From the NCBI GenBank assembly GCA_032164245.1, contig JAVMKO010000003.1:62876390-62940389 (forward strand): DNA of 64,000 bases, written 5' to 3'. Made by a program: the position numbers and the translations under genes. How positions within the stretch are numbered: position 1 is the first letter of the stretch; each line of letters begins with the position of its first letter. Below the pieces are notes generated by a model. It was given only the letters and a program-made list of their open reading frames with translations. It searched no databases and had not been told where the DNA came from. Shown piece after piece: positions 33,585-47,700 of the stretch. Origin of the DNA: Sternotherus odoratus (lineage: Eukaryota > Chordata > Testudines > Kinosternidae).

Positions 33585-33869
33585 GAATAGAGGATTAGTA
33601 GACATCAGGGTGTGTTACGAATTGTTGTAATGGGCTCTAAAACCAGAGTCTCTGTTAAGTCTGTGGTTTTTACTGTTATGAATTTAAGTTCCCAGGCTTT
33701 TCTTTTGATGATTTGTGCAGGTTTCCATTGATACCGAGGACTGAGAGGTCAGACATGGAGTCATCCCTTTGTGAAAAGTGTTCACCTCTCAGTTCTTGTC
33801 CTCAGAAGAAACTTGCACAGCGCACATGTTTGAATCTCTTATGCTTAACAATCTCTCCCATTTTGTATT

Positions 33870-34035
33870 TAGCTTGAACACGCTGGTTATTTTTTCCAGA
33901 CCTGAGTAAGAGCTCTGCAAAGCTTGAAGGCTTGTCCTTGCTACAGATAGAGGTTGGTCTAATAAAAAATACTATGTCACCCACCTTGTGTCTCTCATAT
34001 CCTGAGACCAACACCACTACCACAAACAAAGTTAC
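33870..34035 (+). mobile_element. Penelope-like 3' tail, second type
   Basis: Contains AGAGCTCTGCAAAGCTTGAAG, then GAGGTTGGTCTAATAAAAAA and CACCCACCTTGTGTCTCTCA, then TCCTGAGACCAACACC. This fits a 3' end common in reptile Penelope-like elements, from memory. No coding part. Confidence 0.5.
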
Positions 34036-34104
34036 TGCAAACATCTGACTGAAATTATCTTTTTGCTCTGTATTTGGAGAAACAATTTATTTCAAGTATA
34101 AAAG

Positions 34105-34255
34105 ATTCATAGAGTTTAAAGTTGAAAGGGACTAAATTATTAAATCTATTCTGACCTGCTTATAGAATAGACCTCAGAATTTCATTCATTCATTTACTCC
34201 TGTACAGAGGCCAATAATTTGTTTGACTAAAGCATATCTTCCAGAAAACACTTAA
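34105..34255 (-). repeat. CR1 LINE fragment
   Basis: Contains ATTCATAGAGTTTAAAG, GAAAGGGACTAAATTATTAA, TCTATTCTGACC, TTACTCCTGTACAG and TTTGACTAAAGCATATCTTC. This is the complement of a turtle CR1 subfamily 3' region, diverged. Confidence 0.7.
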
Positions 34256-36177
34256 CTGGATGTCTGTTACTTCTTAAGATTTCAGCAGATAGTTAAAATT
34301 CAGGATCTTGGGGATTGTTTCTGCTAGGAGAAGAAATTGATTATGGAATCAGGTATTTCCTTGATACAAACCTATTTATTTACAAAGAATATGTACAGAA
34401 AGTCTTGTTTCCTTGAACACAGTAAGAAACAAATAGCAGGGGACAATTTCTCTGTTCAAAATTCCGAGCACCTTTCTAGCCAGAACTTTATCCGAAAGGA
34501 CTCTGTTAGCTTTTCTCAGGGTTACTCTACAAGTGCATCTCTGACTGTGTCTTGAGTATTTCTGATTCTTCTCTCACACATAGCTGCAGTCAAATCAATC
34601 CCCTGCATCAGTATGTGTTATCAGACCCCTGGGATACCCTTTGGACTGAATGACCCAGCCATTGCCCAGGCTTGCATGTTGGTCTAGTCCTAGGGCAGTG
34701 GTTTGCCATTGTTTCAGTTCTAACTAAAGATAGGCCTATTTAATTGTTCCCTCATTTACCGTGAACAGAAGGCAGCTTTCACTCCCACCAGCAAAGTGGT
34801 GTTACTGCTAACTCCAATCAAAACAGTGTGATCAGAATCAGGCATTATCAATCTACAATTTAAATCAGTTGAAACAAATCTTATGGATATTTTTCTGTTG
34901 TTTTTAATAGGAATGATTCTACCATCATCTATGGAAAAAGGAACAGATCTATCAACTAGATTCATGATAGATAAGCAGCATCTGTAAAGTTAATATTAGT
35001 CTGAACTAATATTAGTATATGGTATCTGCTATTAAGTATTACTTGGGATCCCCTTCTTAATAATCCTTCCTAGAGCTTCAAAGAAAGGCTACTTCTGGAA
35101 TTAAATTGTTGGCTGTGGTTAGAGAAATTAAAACGGTTTTCTGTACTAAAAAGGGGGGCTTGACTTCATTTCTCCAATTGTTTCATGAAGGCACAGGAAA
35201 AAGAATTTATTTCACGAGTATGTGGTTCCACCAGCAGCAAAAGATCATTTTTGCCAGAGTATTTCAAAATTAAAGTTCTCTCCCAATAGAGGTCAGAGAT
35301 TACTTTCCTTTCCTTAGCAATATTTAAAGATAGAATAATATTATTAGACACTGACTTACCAGTGTCTTGCAACCATTTCTGGTCAGCAGGGTTCCATATG
35401 ACTCTACCAGACCCTTTAAGGAATAGATAGATTTAGACTCTTTTGATACGGTCTCCTCAGCATACCTAGATAGACAAAAACATTTTGGTTTTTGCTCAAG
35501 TCTATATTTGAAATGACTTCATATTTGGTCAGCTAATCAGGGTCAAGTAGCTCCCTCTAATGTATAATTGCTAAATACATTATCTACAACCCCAATCTGT
35601 GAAAGTATCACCTTTAATTTGGTGGAAAGCACTAAACAATAGCATGTATCATATATTTATTAGGTGAGGACATACAACAGAGAAAGATACAAAGGCTGTC
35701 TGTTCAAGCTCACTTGATTAATAAGATATTGTACATAGCTATCTTGTTATATAGCTGTATGAAATATAGTTAATACTATTCATTCTCAGACAATCATTTT
35801 ACTGTGTTACTGTGATTGTTATTCCCTTAACTAGGGCTGCCAGGCAGTCATAACTCCCATGGGCTGTTCAGTGAGAGACTTTTTCTTTTAACCCCCAGGC
35901 CCTTATTCACTCTCAAAAGTCCTTGGAGGATTAAAGTAAATTAGGCTGATCTCCTGCCTGGGGCTTTGGAAAAGGCATATTTCAAGATTATCATATTTTT
36001 TTACCATGTATAAGGTTGGTGCATCAGCATAATGGCTATACTACGTTGCCAATGAATGTCATAACATGTCCTCTAAGAACCTTGTTTGTTTCTGATTCAT
36101 CTAGACTTCCAGCTACAGTATTTGATCTTTTGGGAACAGGGATGCAGGTGGTTTATCACCCTTCACATCTTTCCTAC
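34256..36177. other. No recognised gene
   Basis: AT-rich unique-looking sequence with no recognised element. Confidence 0.5.
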
Positions 36178-37027
36178 TGTGACAGGGTAGACTAAATCTG
36201 GAGGATCCCTGCTGGAGGCCTTCTGGCCCTGCCCCAGAAAAGAGCAATGGAGAGGTCCTCCAAGCTGTCTAGACTGAGCATCTATGTGGGACACAGCCAA
36301 TGAGAGGGGCTGCAGGGAGCAGCCAGTCAGGGCCCAGCAGGCTCATATAAGAAAGTCTGCAGGGAGGAAGGCAGGGACTGGGGGAATAAGAGGTGTTCTT
36401 AAGCGGCTGCAGGGACTAAGGCAGATATTCACTAGCAGGGAGTGGGAGAGAGGGAAAAAGCTTCTGGTTGGCTGACATGACTCAATTAAGACAGGCTATT
36501 GAGAAGTGGCCCAGGGAAATGAAGTTAGTTAAAGGGATGTGGCAAACGACTGTTACTTAGTGGGACCCTAGGTGGGGACCTTGAGTAGTGGGCAGGCATG
36601 GGCTCTTCCCCATTCCGCCCAACTATTGGTGAAGTGGCAGTGCCCCAAGAGAAGGCAATTTAGAGTAGCGAAGAGAAGGGACTGTATGTGGACCTGTTAT
36701 CCATTTCTCCCCCCGCCCCCCAGGGGGGCTGAACTGAGAATACCCAGCTGGAAATCTGGGGGTCAGAGAACTAAAGGGCATATGAAGAGCCTCTAGGGAG
36801 GAAGCCTGCAGGTGCTGCTCCAACCCTGAGAAGAAACCTTCACACACAAGCTGGCCAGCTACAGTATGGAGATAGGCCCTGTTGGTCAGACTGAGGACAA
36901 GAGCCCAGAGGTGGGCCTGGGCCTGTTTGGACTCGAAGGACTGAGCCAAGGGAGGACTGCAGGACACTTCGGACTTATACCCCAGAAGGGGTTTGTTTGC
37001 ACACTGACTGTATGGGTGAGTCACCAA
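36178..37027 (+). mobile_element. LTR-like sequence with TATA box
   Basis: Starts TGTGACAGGGTAGAC and has a GC-richer body than its flanks. A TATA-like CATATAAGAAAG lies at about 36345-36356, positioned as in a U3 promoter. The right end is uncertain: GTGAGTCACC near 37015-37024 is a plausible partner to the TGTGAC start. CCTAC precedes the left end and recurs at 37031-37035, a few bases away, so the target duplication is not proven. Confidence 0.5.
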
Positions 37028-37035
37028 AGACCTAC

Positions 37036-40000
37036 CTGACAAAGGGGGCTTCACGAGCTAAGAAACTAAGGAAAAACTGCAGTCAGGCACACTCAACCAA
37101 GGGGCACTCACATTACACCTACCCATCACAAAACAAATCTGGAGGGGGTTATTACCCTTACTTAAATATATTCAGAAAGCTACAGCTTCAGGGTTCCAAT
37201 TCTCACTGAAATAAGATACAGAACAGGGAAGAAATATTAAAAATGGCACAGATCTGTAATAGAATGTCACATCTTTGTTTTCTGCAATGAAAGAACTATG
37301 GGGTTTTGTCTCAGTGGGGTGAGTGGGAGTAGTTGGAAAGCAAGGGAGACAGAAAGCTTGCACGGCCCTATGGAAAGACCCAGGGGAACTAAGGGTCCAG
37401 TGTTCCACTGCCCTGCACCTTTGTACCTCTACATACTGTGTGTGTGTATAATGTTACCATGCTAGTTTAATAGCATTTTACAGCCACTTTGCATTAGGTG
37501 TAAACGACTGCACCAGGTGTTGGGAAATGGAGAATAAGGTTTTTTAGAGTTAAATCATGGCCCCACAGAAGTCAATGACAAAACTCCCTTGGCCAGGATA
37601 AAATCCTCACTATTTACAATTCACCACGTTTGAATATTCTGTTCAGTAGACTTTATTTCCCCCTTTTTCAAAGGGGTTGGAACATAGATGATAATGTAGG
37701 TTGTCTCATTTAAATTTCTAGGTTATGTAATATCTTCATTAATGATCAGACACTCAGATGCTATGGAAGAGGGGATCAGTTTAAGAACACAAGCCCTATT
37801 CCTGAAGCTCATGGGAAACAGAGCCCCAAGATTCTGCATTGATTTTGTTGCAGGACCCTTAGAGAGAGAGACTGAGTAAACATAATAATGTAATTTAAAG
37901 ATTATACTAAATGGGGTGGAATGGAAAACACCAGCCAGGACACACAACTACAAAGACTTTGAGAGAGTCAAAACATTGGTAGAAAAAAGTAGTTTAAAAT
38001 TAATCTTCAATAATATAAAATACTACATTTGGGGAGAAATGACCCAAAACACACATGTATAGATACTCTCTTGCTAGGGCTTCAGATATTATGATCAGTG
38101 CCAAGCTAAGAACCTATGTAAATGGATATAGATGTATTAGATCATGGCGTCATCTCCCATTACAAGTGGCTAACTTTTGAAACTAGCCCACACCAAACAG
38201 AGTCTGGAGTACATGAGGAAATGCTGCTTTGATAATTGAATGGACAGAATGATTACGTCTCTCTCTAAATGACTGTGTTTGGGTGAGCTGAAAGGAAGAG
38301 GTAGAGCAGATGGCTTGTGTAAGTTCATCATCATCATCATGGAAGAGGAATAAGGAGTAAGAAATAAAACCATAGCAGTACACACGATACATCTCTCAAA
38401 TGTTCTGTTCACATTATAAAATGAGGCAAAGCAAATGTCAAGAGCAGTAAAGTTTGCTACTAGAACAGTAGCAAGAGCAGTCATAAGTACTGTCCCTCCC
38501 ATCTCCTGTGACTAAGCAGAATTGCCTTCACTGAATTCTGCTCTTTGAGGGAAAATATTGCAGGGGTCTGCATCATCATTTGTGTCATTCTTCTCACTAG
38601 TCTTCTATGTTTGCAGCTGTGTTGCAGGAAGCACTTCAATCACTCGTTAATATCATTTTTATGAGCAGCTTACTCAGCAATCAGTTTCTGTGATGCTGAG
38701 TCAACTTCAATTCCTGGTCGGAGCTGCTGACTCATAGTGGTAGACCTGATATATGGAGATCATTATTGGTGTCACAGGACCAGACTGAATGGACAAAACA
38801 AGAGCTTTGGTGTGTCATGGCAGTAAAAATAAATTTAATCAGTGACATTACTGCTGTGATGACTGCTATTCTTCAAAACTAGAGACAAATGATTTAATTC
38901 AGAAAACTGAATTAGCTAAGTCACAGTGGGCTACATTTGCATCCAGAGTATCATTACATCTATACCTTAGTCTTTCATATCAGACCCTCTTGAATCAGTG
39001 GTACTATTTCCCAAACATTTCATCTCACTGCCATCCCTTTCATCTGCTGATTGTTCATATTAGAAACAAGACCTATGCATGTAACCAATTATTGAAGTCC
39101 AACAGGATTGCAATTTCCCATTTGCACAGCATTAGTTTAACAGCTACTATACTCAGTGACTTTAAGAGTGGAATGAAAGTCACAGTATCGTGCAGCATTA
39201 TTTTTCACAGCATCTTCCAAGTAAGCTATATCCCAAGACACTCCACAGAGTAAAGTAAAACAATATAATTAAATAGAAGCTAAAGGGGACAGAAATTTAA
39301 GTACAGCCCTACAGTCCTCGCTACAATTTGTCTGCTTTTATGACACTGAGCCCAGCTGAGATAATGGCGGAAGAAGTAATCTGCATCATGAAAGGAATAT
39401 TGCCCCCAGGAAGCAAATGGGTGAAACCAGGGACCAAATTGTCTTAAGTCAAATTGTCTGCTCCTGAGGCAGAATATAGTTGTACTGACCCTCACACAAG
39501 ACTTGTGGCAACTCCACACTTGAACTCTATGGCTTTAGCCCTTTTTTACAGATAACATTTAAGGTTTCATGAAGCAGCCTCATGCAAGAAAAAAATCATA
39601 TATAATGATGTAAAGTCAGTTAATATGCTGCCTCTCTGTGGCAGCAGTTGGTAAAGTAACATCACTTGATTTGAAACACATTATTTCTAATGCTCAGAAG
39701 ATTAGTGGAAGAAAATATGAGAGAATACTCTAAAGAAACACTGGACTATTGTTAAAAACTAAATGCACTAAGGAACTCTGTGAAATTGAATGCCTGTACT
39801 AAACATTAAACAAAATAATTAGGAGGCTTGTATTCAGAGAAAAAACACCCCATCCAAATTAAAATAAGAAACTGATTGGCACAATACGTATTCTATCAAT
39901 TACTCAAACCAAGTTAATGCATGAGTAGGCATGGAGAATGGAACTATGAGAAGAGAATAATGTCTGGGAAAGAAAAGAAATTAGAAGATGCAATACATAA

Positions 40001-42854
40001 AAGAATATTGGAGGGCCCAAAACCTGCTATAAAGTTTCTTGCATCATTTGCATTTCTTCTCCCAACTGTAAAGAATTTCATTATTCCTGCGATTATTTTC
40101 CACTTTTTGGATACCAGGCAGGTGGGATTTCCCCTGGCTATTTTGACTCCAGCTCTCTAAAGAAACATAAGTGAAATTTGTCTCAAGGGTACATAATTTC
40201 AGAAAATTGATTTTTATAAAGGAAAACTATATAGTATAATCTTTTACTAAAAGACAAGGTTTTACTACTTACCAAAATTAAATTGGTCTTCAAAGACCCT
40301 TTAGGGGGAGGACAGATGGATGTAACTATGCTTAGATGATAAGAGTTTGTAGCATCTGACTAGATGAATAGACTAGTACAGTGTAATGCAGTTGCCAGAC
40401 TATATTTCTTAAATGTAGCTATGAGAACGAGGTTCTACTAATTTAGTGATGATTTATTTCACCACTGTGGGTTCATCTCTGGTGTCTACAGTCTCAAGTT
40501 CTACAGTTACCTTTGCCATTTGTTTTCAGAACTAGGGCCAATAGGAACATATGAAGACCAAGGAAAGTAACATACAGTCACAGAAAAATCTAATATCTTC
40601 TATCAATTTTATTAACATTACCAGAAAAGTTATGAATATCACAACATATACATATCCTAGATAATCAATGTGCCAATTATACAGTCATATACACAGTCTC
40701 CTAGATAGTGTTAGATCTGATGGGTCTCATGGACTGACCATCAGTAGAGGGCTAGTTTCTGCTGAAGTTTCTCATTGGGAGCGCAATTTTCCCAATCTGG
40801 GCACCTTCTTTTTATAATGTGACTATGACTATACCAGAATTCTGTATCTGGGAATGAGTGTCAACTCTTTTATTCATCTTGTGTCCCCAAGAATTTTGAT
40901 GTACCCCGTTTCCTGTAGCTTGGATATAGTTTCTTTTATTCTCATTAGCATTGATGCTGTGGTTAAGCTTTTATTCTTATTCTTAAGCTTATTCTTAAGA
41001 TTTTATTCTTATTCCTTTTATTCTCATTAGCATTGATCCTCTGGTTAAGCTACACGTTAGAGGAAAAATGTGCCTCTATAGGATTTTTGTGATCTAAAAT
41101 TAATCTTCCAGCTAATTTATTGAAATATCACACATTGGTACATTTTTCCTGTAATCTTATGGCATTGGATTATTGTCACTTACATATGTCAGCATCTTTT
41201 AACTCTAAGGCCTAAAATGGCTAAGCTAAAATCTTATGACCTCAGTCTTTAGGCCTTGCATTTCAGCCCTCATTACTTAGATACCTAATACATAATTATC
41301 CCTTCAAACTATTGATCAATCTTGTACTTCTGTAATCCTAACATCACACAATAAATTAATGGTAAAATGAAGTCACTGGCTATACCATAATGGAAAATGG
41401 TTAACAAAAAAACCCTGTGTATCAACTTCTCCTTCCCCAATCCCATGAGAACTATGGAATTTGTTCTAGTTCATTCTTTACAGTTGCCTGTAAAGAATAG
41501 GCTATATCAGTGGCAGGTCTGAGGAGGGGGGAGCAGCTGAGGAAAGCCCTTTGTCTCAGTCTTTGCTGGATACACCAGACCCTGCCAGTGAGACCCAAGA
41601 TATCATGAGTCAGATTGACAAATGTGATGCCCATCCAATATCTGAACCCAGAGGAGGAAGATGACTAGGACTTATTGGCATCATGGTTGGACAAGGTGAA
41701 CTGAAAAAAAAGTTGTTCAGGTATATAGACTATAAATATGGAAGTCAAGTTGCTGTAGTAGGATAGGAACCAACCTGGAGTTGCATGAATCTAAACCAAG
41801 AGACTTACAGCTCTCTCTTGAAAATCCTCCGATAGTTCAATGGTGTCTTTTTAGAAAACCCTGAAACCCTGGCCCACATTGCATCAGAGTGCAAAAACCC
41901 AACAGCCCCAAACTGATTTTGCTCAGCACTGAGACAGAGCTTGGGGACACCATATGTGAAGAGGATGATGGCTATATCAATTTAAGGAAGTCAAGTGCAT
42001 AGAAGTAGCTGAGCCTGTGCCACTTCATGAGCATATAGGAGTTAATGAGGTCTATTGTATGTATTTCTCTTCATGCTTTCTTTAAGAATTGTCTTAGGAA
42101 GAAACATTTTTGAAGACTAAGGGTTGTGTTCTAGACATCAGTCCAATGACATCAGATCTGTGTGAATTGTACTTCAGAGGATATAAACTGCAATCTCCAG
42201 CCCCTATGCACTGGCCTGTGCCTAGCAAGTGTATTAAATGCTGTTGTTGCTATAAGTTAGGCAATGTGATGCCCGTGTTTTAACCCAAGAATATTTACCA
42301 CAAGGGATGGCCCTGGTAGATGTTGTGCAAAGTGATCGAGACCCTATCTGTGTTTTAAATAAAATTACAAAACCAGTGGATACCTACTTATTGTATAGCA
42401 TTGACCACCTGATCCACACAAAAAGATACCGAATGATGCTTAGAGAAAAAGACTAAGGAAAAGGATTAAGTTGGAGAATGATGAGGGGACTAACATGATG
42501 TAAAACATAATAAAACTTAGTAATTTTATTTTATTGACAGATACCATTTAAAAGGTCTGTGTGTCTCTCTGTTACAAGGGCTGTCGGGGCCTTCTTAGGG
42601 CATTTTAGATTGTTTCCAGGGGTTGTATGTTTTAAATAAAAATAGTTTGTGGGAACTCTGATGTTTTTAAGAAAACTGACCTATTTTACAGCAAAAACCT
42701 CACATGCATGTATTAGAAATGGGGAAATTAAAAGCAACAACCACTTTGTGCTTAAAAAGAAGCAAAAAAGACATAACTTTATAAGATAAATGGTTTGGAC
42801 TTATGGTTGAGAACAATAGCAAGGAATCAAACTTATTGAAACGAATTGAGGTAT
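37036..42854. other. No recognised gene
   Basis: AT-rich, with short open frames only. It includes an ATC microsatellite at 38325-38341, Maf/AP-1-like sites at 38671-38734 and the local duplication at 40933-41052. Confidence 0.5.
40933..41052 (+). repeat. Local direct duplication
   Basis: CTTTTATTCTCATTAGCATT followed by GATGCTGTGGTTAAGCT recurs about 82 bp later as CTTTTATTCTCATTAGCATT plus GATCCTCTGGTTAAGCT. The space between holds several TTCTTATTC and TTCTTAAG repeats. It looks like slippage. Confidence 0.85.
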
Positions 42855-42859
42855 CTTGG

Positions 42860-43312
42860 TGTAAGCGGGCCTCTGACCACCCTCTTCAAAATACAGGCAG
42901 GAGACTGCTTTGTGGCTTCACCAGTGTCTTTTATTCGATCACACACAGTGCAAAACCCCCCACCACCTTATCTACAAGTATATCTTTGGCCCAGCCCTCT
43001 GTTTGGCTGGCCTCAGGAATAGCTAGCTCTATCAGGCTTTCAGCCTCAGCTTCTACTTACTTCCCCTGCACCTTCCCTCTCGCTTTCTGTCTCTTTCTCC
43101 TTCCTCTTCCTACTTCTCCCCCCTGGTTTCCTCCCTGGCAGGCTTTATATCCTGTGGGGGGCTGCCAGGTGGAGCACATTAAGCCCGCTGCAGCCCAGGG
43201 CTACAGCCAGGTGGCTGATTAGCCTCCCCAGGCTTGCAGAGGCTTCTCCCTGTTGCTGGGCTAGGAGGGAGCAGGGCTGACTCAGCAGGCTTCTGGTCAG
43301 CACCCTGCTACA
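42860..43312 (-). mobile_element. Solo LTR A, 453 bp
   Basis: Begins TGTAAGCGGGCC and ends CAGCACCCTGCTACA, flanked by perfect 5-bp CTTGG (42855-42859 and 43313-43317). On the minus strand it would start TGTAGCAGGGTGCTG. TTTTATT near 42928 is the complement of a poly(A) signal. Related to the LTR at 44347. Confidence 0.88.
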
Positions 43313-43317
43313 CTTGG

Positions 43318-44341
43318 ATTTATACCACCATCTGTTGTGACTCTATTGTCTTCATATAAGTGATAGATATGATCCATCACTTATAGGATCCATCCATCCA
43401 TCCCAAATTTCCTTAACATTCCATCAAGGTTAAAGATAGAATGCATTGTTGAGGGAAGGAAAAATTATCCATAGGTTTAATATGTCCACCCACAAAAAGA
43501 AGTGGTGAGCTGTTTAATATTAAATAAAACCTCACAAGGTCATAGAATGCTAATGATCAATCTTTCTAGCACCTCAAAATATAATGAAAAATTTACAAAA
43601 CACTATTTTAAAAGTAACTCCTGGTTTAACCCAAAATTGAAATATTGCAGGGAGCTACAAACCCCCACCGTATTTATAAAAATACACCTAAAGAACAAAC
43701 TCCTCCCTATCAAACCCTTAGAAACTGAGGATATTTGAGAGCTGTTGACTAAGGCCATGTGACATCCACTTATTTAAAAACAACCCAAAACTTGAACAAA
43801 AGAAATCTGTTTAAAAGGAGAGGAGGGAATGAAGGAAACGGGGGGGGGGGGGGGGGAGCAAACAAACCACCATTAAGATTCATTGTCACCTCCAAAGACT
43901 TTTTAGCCAGGGTGGAGGTTACAGTAATACTCAGGATTGTTGTGTATGGTGATTTACTGTTTCATACTGTAAAAAGGCTCTGTAGAACTTCATTTGTAAT
44001 GGAAAACAGATTTATTTTAACTAAAAATAACCAAAAGTAGCATTGTTATTTAGACAAATTAAATTTTCACCCACAGTTCACAATGGGAAGAATGCATAAA
44101 TTCCTTAAATATCTATCGAGAACTGTAGTGATCATCTCATCCTGTAACTACAGCCACTGAATTTTGATTGAAACAAAGAGGTTGGCTGGTGAAAAAGCCC
44201 AATCTTTTCTGGAGACTGCATTTTCACTACAGGAAAGCATCTTGAATAGCATAGCTGCTTCTAGACTACAAGCTGAGGTTGTATGTTTATTATAACTCTA
44301 AAGTTAATATGGAACCAACACCTTCGAGTTGTAAGCTATGA
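43318..44341. other. No recognised gene
   Basis: AT-rich with a run of 17 G at 43840-43856. Confidence 0.5.
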
Positions 44342-44346
44342 GACAA

Positions 44347-44756
44347 TGTAAACAAGCCCTTTACCACTCATTGCAGAAATGAGTGGAAACCACACAGTTT
44401 CCAACACCAGTGCCCCTTTTATTGCCTTGTGCAAGCCCAACCCCCACCCCCTATATACAGTTATTTACACTAGCCACTATATACAAGTACTCTTACTTAG
44501 CTGCTTGGGGAACAGCCAGCTCTGGCAGCCTACTAGGCAGCACAACCACTTGCTTCTCCCTTTCCTGTTCCCCTCTGTTCACTTCCTTCCTGACAGCTTT
44601 ATCCCTCTGGCCTCAAAAGGGTGCTTTGCCTTAAACCCTTCTTGCTAAGGGCCACACCCTGCCAGCTCCAATTAACTCCCCTGGCTGGGGCCTGAGCTAG
44701 CAGGAGCTGAGCTAACAGGGGCTGTCTCGGAGCTTCTTGGACAGCACCCTGTTACA
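44347..44756 (-). mobile_element. Solo LTR B, 410 bp, related to LTR A
   Basis: Begins TGTAAACAAGCCC and ends GACAGCACCCTGTTACA, flanked by perfect GACAA (44342-44346 and 44757-44761). It shares with LTR A the TTTATT block, a CCCCCACC block, a TACAAGTA block and the CAGCACCCTG end. The different target duplications show an independent insertion. Confidence 0.86.
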
Positions 44757-44761
44757 GACAA

Positions 44762-47700
44762 GCTAATGTTCCATTTTAACCAGATCTGTGTTTAATAGAT
44801 GATGGTAGTGCGAGTTTATTGAGCCACCCCTTGCTTTTTGGTCCCATGCTGACATCTGCACTGGAAATAATATCCCCGGGGAAGGGTCAATGTTTGATTG
44901 ATAGTAGACCCTTATGCTATTCCTACCTCCCCACAAGTTGTCGGGCAGAGTGTTACAGATTACAGAAGCACCAATCTGAAGATGAGAATAATTACAATAA
45001 TATTCTAGTACTTTGTATGCAAATTACATTTTGTGATAGAAAGCAAGGATGCAAAGGTTAGTAAAACAACTTAGGATATTGTAACTGTGACAAAATGTAA
45101 CTGAACACAGTCTAACAGTTTCCTCTCAGCATGAGTGAAGAAAGTTCTTAGGCAGCAAAGGAGGCAGGATAGAGCTTCACTGTGCTCTGTAAGTACAAGC
45201 TACGGGTACATAGACCACCCGTTAGGTCCTGAAGGATTGACCAATAAAGCAGCAAAGATTTTCCTTTCCATACTTCATGCACACACTTTCATATGTGTGT
45301 GGGTGATGATGAGAGTCAGACAGTAAAAGGCATCAACTTATTCTGCCTTCTCTTGAAAAACCTTAACAATCTTGTACATAATGCACATACATTCTTCTCT
45401 CCCACCCACCACTGCCATGTTTTTTTTAAAAAAGATGCTGTAATACATAGCCACTTAGCAGAGAAAGTTTAATTATACTCCATATGTTCTGAGAAATCCT
45501 GTAGCCTGGAATGATATTTATATGAATGTAACTTCAGGAACTCAAATCTATTTTCTAGATGGATCTTCCTGTCAAGTTTACTAAGTTAAAAAAAATAAAC
45601 AAACCCCTCAATCACTGTGCACTTGTGCTGTTTTTGGTCTATAATTGTCAGATGGATTAAATGAAATTCAGTGCTGTTGTCTGAAGTCACTGAATGTGGG
45701 AGAATAGTGTTTTCCACCCACCCTATTGGTCCTCGTAGGCAGAACCCTTCATTAGAGGTTTTGCCAGATTTGAACCCTCCCGGGGTAGTAGCAGGAGGAA
45801 TTTGGTATCCTAAACTTCCCCAAGCTTCCAGTGGTCAGAACCTCTTCCCAAATTAGTACAATCCAGTCACTAAAAAAAATCAGTCTACTCTACCTACAAA
45901 GAGTATTTACAATCTCAAATACCAAATGCACAGCTAATAATTAACATAGTTACTTAAAAATATTATTTTGGTAACATTCCCCCATATTTTTACATCTTGT
46001 TTTCCATAAGAAGTTCAGCTGTCTCATTCCTTTGTATTGCATGGTATTCATTAAAGAAGACTATCAGCTTTGATTTCTAGTTACCATAATATTCATTACC
46101 TGAAAAGAAATTCAAAGCTAAAACATGAAGCTGGCTTCAGGTCTCTGCTCCCCCAAACTGAAAAAAATGGATATGAACTACTATTTTTCCATCTTTTAGG
46201 AGCATTCGCTATTGCTAGGATGAAGCATGTTGGAGATTTACGGGTTTGTTCACGTACAGTCTGCATGCTACTTAAGATGATACCCGTGAATCCATGACAA
46301 CTTTGTCCAACAAGAAGAATGAACACCAGCTGGACATTCAAGTCCAAATTGAGAAAGCAAGTTCAGGGTCAAGAGAGACTAGAATGAGTTGTGGATGATG
46401 AAGATGATACTTGCTTAGAATGTGTGATGCTCACTTTCAGATACCATATAGATAAAAACATAATAGAAGACATAATTGATAATAAAAGTGTGTGAAGGAG
46501 ATAAGGTTCAGACAAGCATCAAGGCTTATCCAGAATAAACTTCCAGACCTTTGGAAGTTCTCCTGCCACACCTCTGTGTATAAACCTCTTCTTCACAGCA
46601 CCAAGAAGTAAGCGGTATAAAAATCTTACTAGTACTTGGTTCTCTAACCAGAACTCTAGAGGATGAACAGGCCAATCAGACTCTCCATAAGATAGTGAGG
46701 TGGTAGGTACTCTACAAACACCTGGTAGACAAATATCCCCTGCCTCAGACAGTTCACTATCTAGGTTACAAACAATCAACCAAAACAATAATAGACCAAA
46801 CAACCCTACTTTATCCCCAGGCTCATCACATGTCCTCCCTCTAGTTACCACAAGGCCTAGTTTCTCAAGCCCTGGAAAAGAAAAAGGTATTCTCCCTCTG
46901 AGCAACTCTGGTATAAGCCTACTTCTTTCCCTATTATTTCTTGTTCCTTGTACTGTTAGAGTTGGAAGGCTTACTTTCTAGATTAACAGCTTTGCCCATC
47001 GTCTGTTTCTTTAGGCTCATGGCAGTCCATTAATTGTTTCCTGCATTGAAAGCTATTGATTTTGTACAATCATGAGAAGGATGCTGTAGCATTTTAAAAA
47101 ATGACTAATTGTCTGATACTGTGATTTTACTCCTGTACTTTACTCCTTTACTTTACTCCTTTACTCCTTAACTTTACTTTACTCCTGTACTTCCCAGTAT
47201 GGAGAGTGACACTCTTGTACAGAAAGCTTTGTCAAGTTAACATCTTTTGATAGGTGGCTTCCAGCTTCATACACACCATCTCTAAACTTTCCCCTAGCCA
47301 TCCTATCTTTGTAATTCTATTATTTATAATGACTAAGAAACATGACAGTACTTGGCACTTAGACAATATCACAGTGGATGGCTTATAAATATAATAGATT
47401 TATAGATTTTAACTTTAGTAATCCAACTATTTCAGGAATCTTTTACAGACACCTTGATTTTTCATGTGTTTATTAACCTATTTTCAACAATAAAAATACA
47501 AACTTACAAGAGTGTAACACTCTCCTTCTCTCTCTCTCTTCCTGATGGTTCTATCAGATCTCTAGAGCATAGAACCCAATCTGATAAATATCAGTATCAA
47601 ATAATTTAATGTTACACTTCCCACTTTTTATTGAAACTTGATAGTGTTAACTTACAAGCTGTTGTGCTGACATCTGATTACATTTTTATAGAACCATGAA

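Noticed and set aside
36178..37035. CCTAC as target duplication of the LTR-like sequence
   Set aside because: The right copy is not directly next to a CA end, so the boundary is unproven.
46519..46905. 128-codon minus frame
   Set aside because: No known motif, no start or splice context and no matching neighbour.
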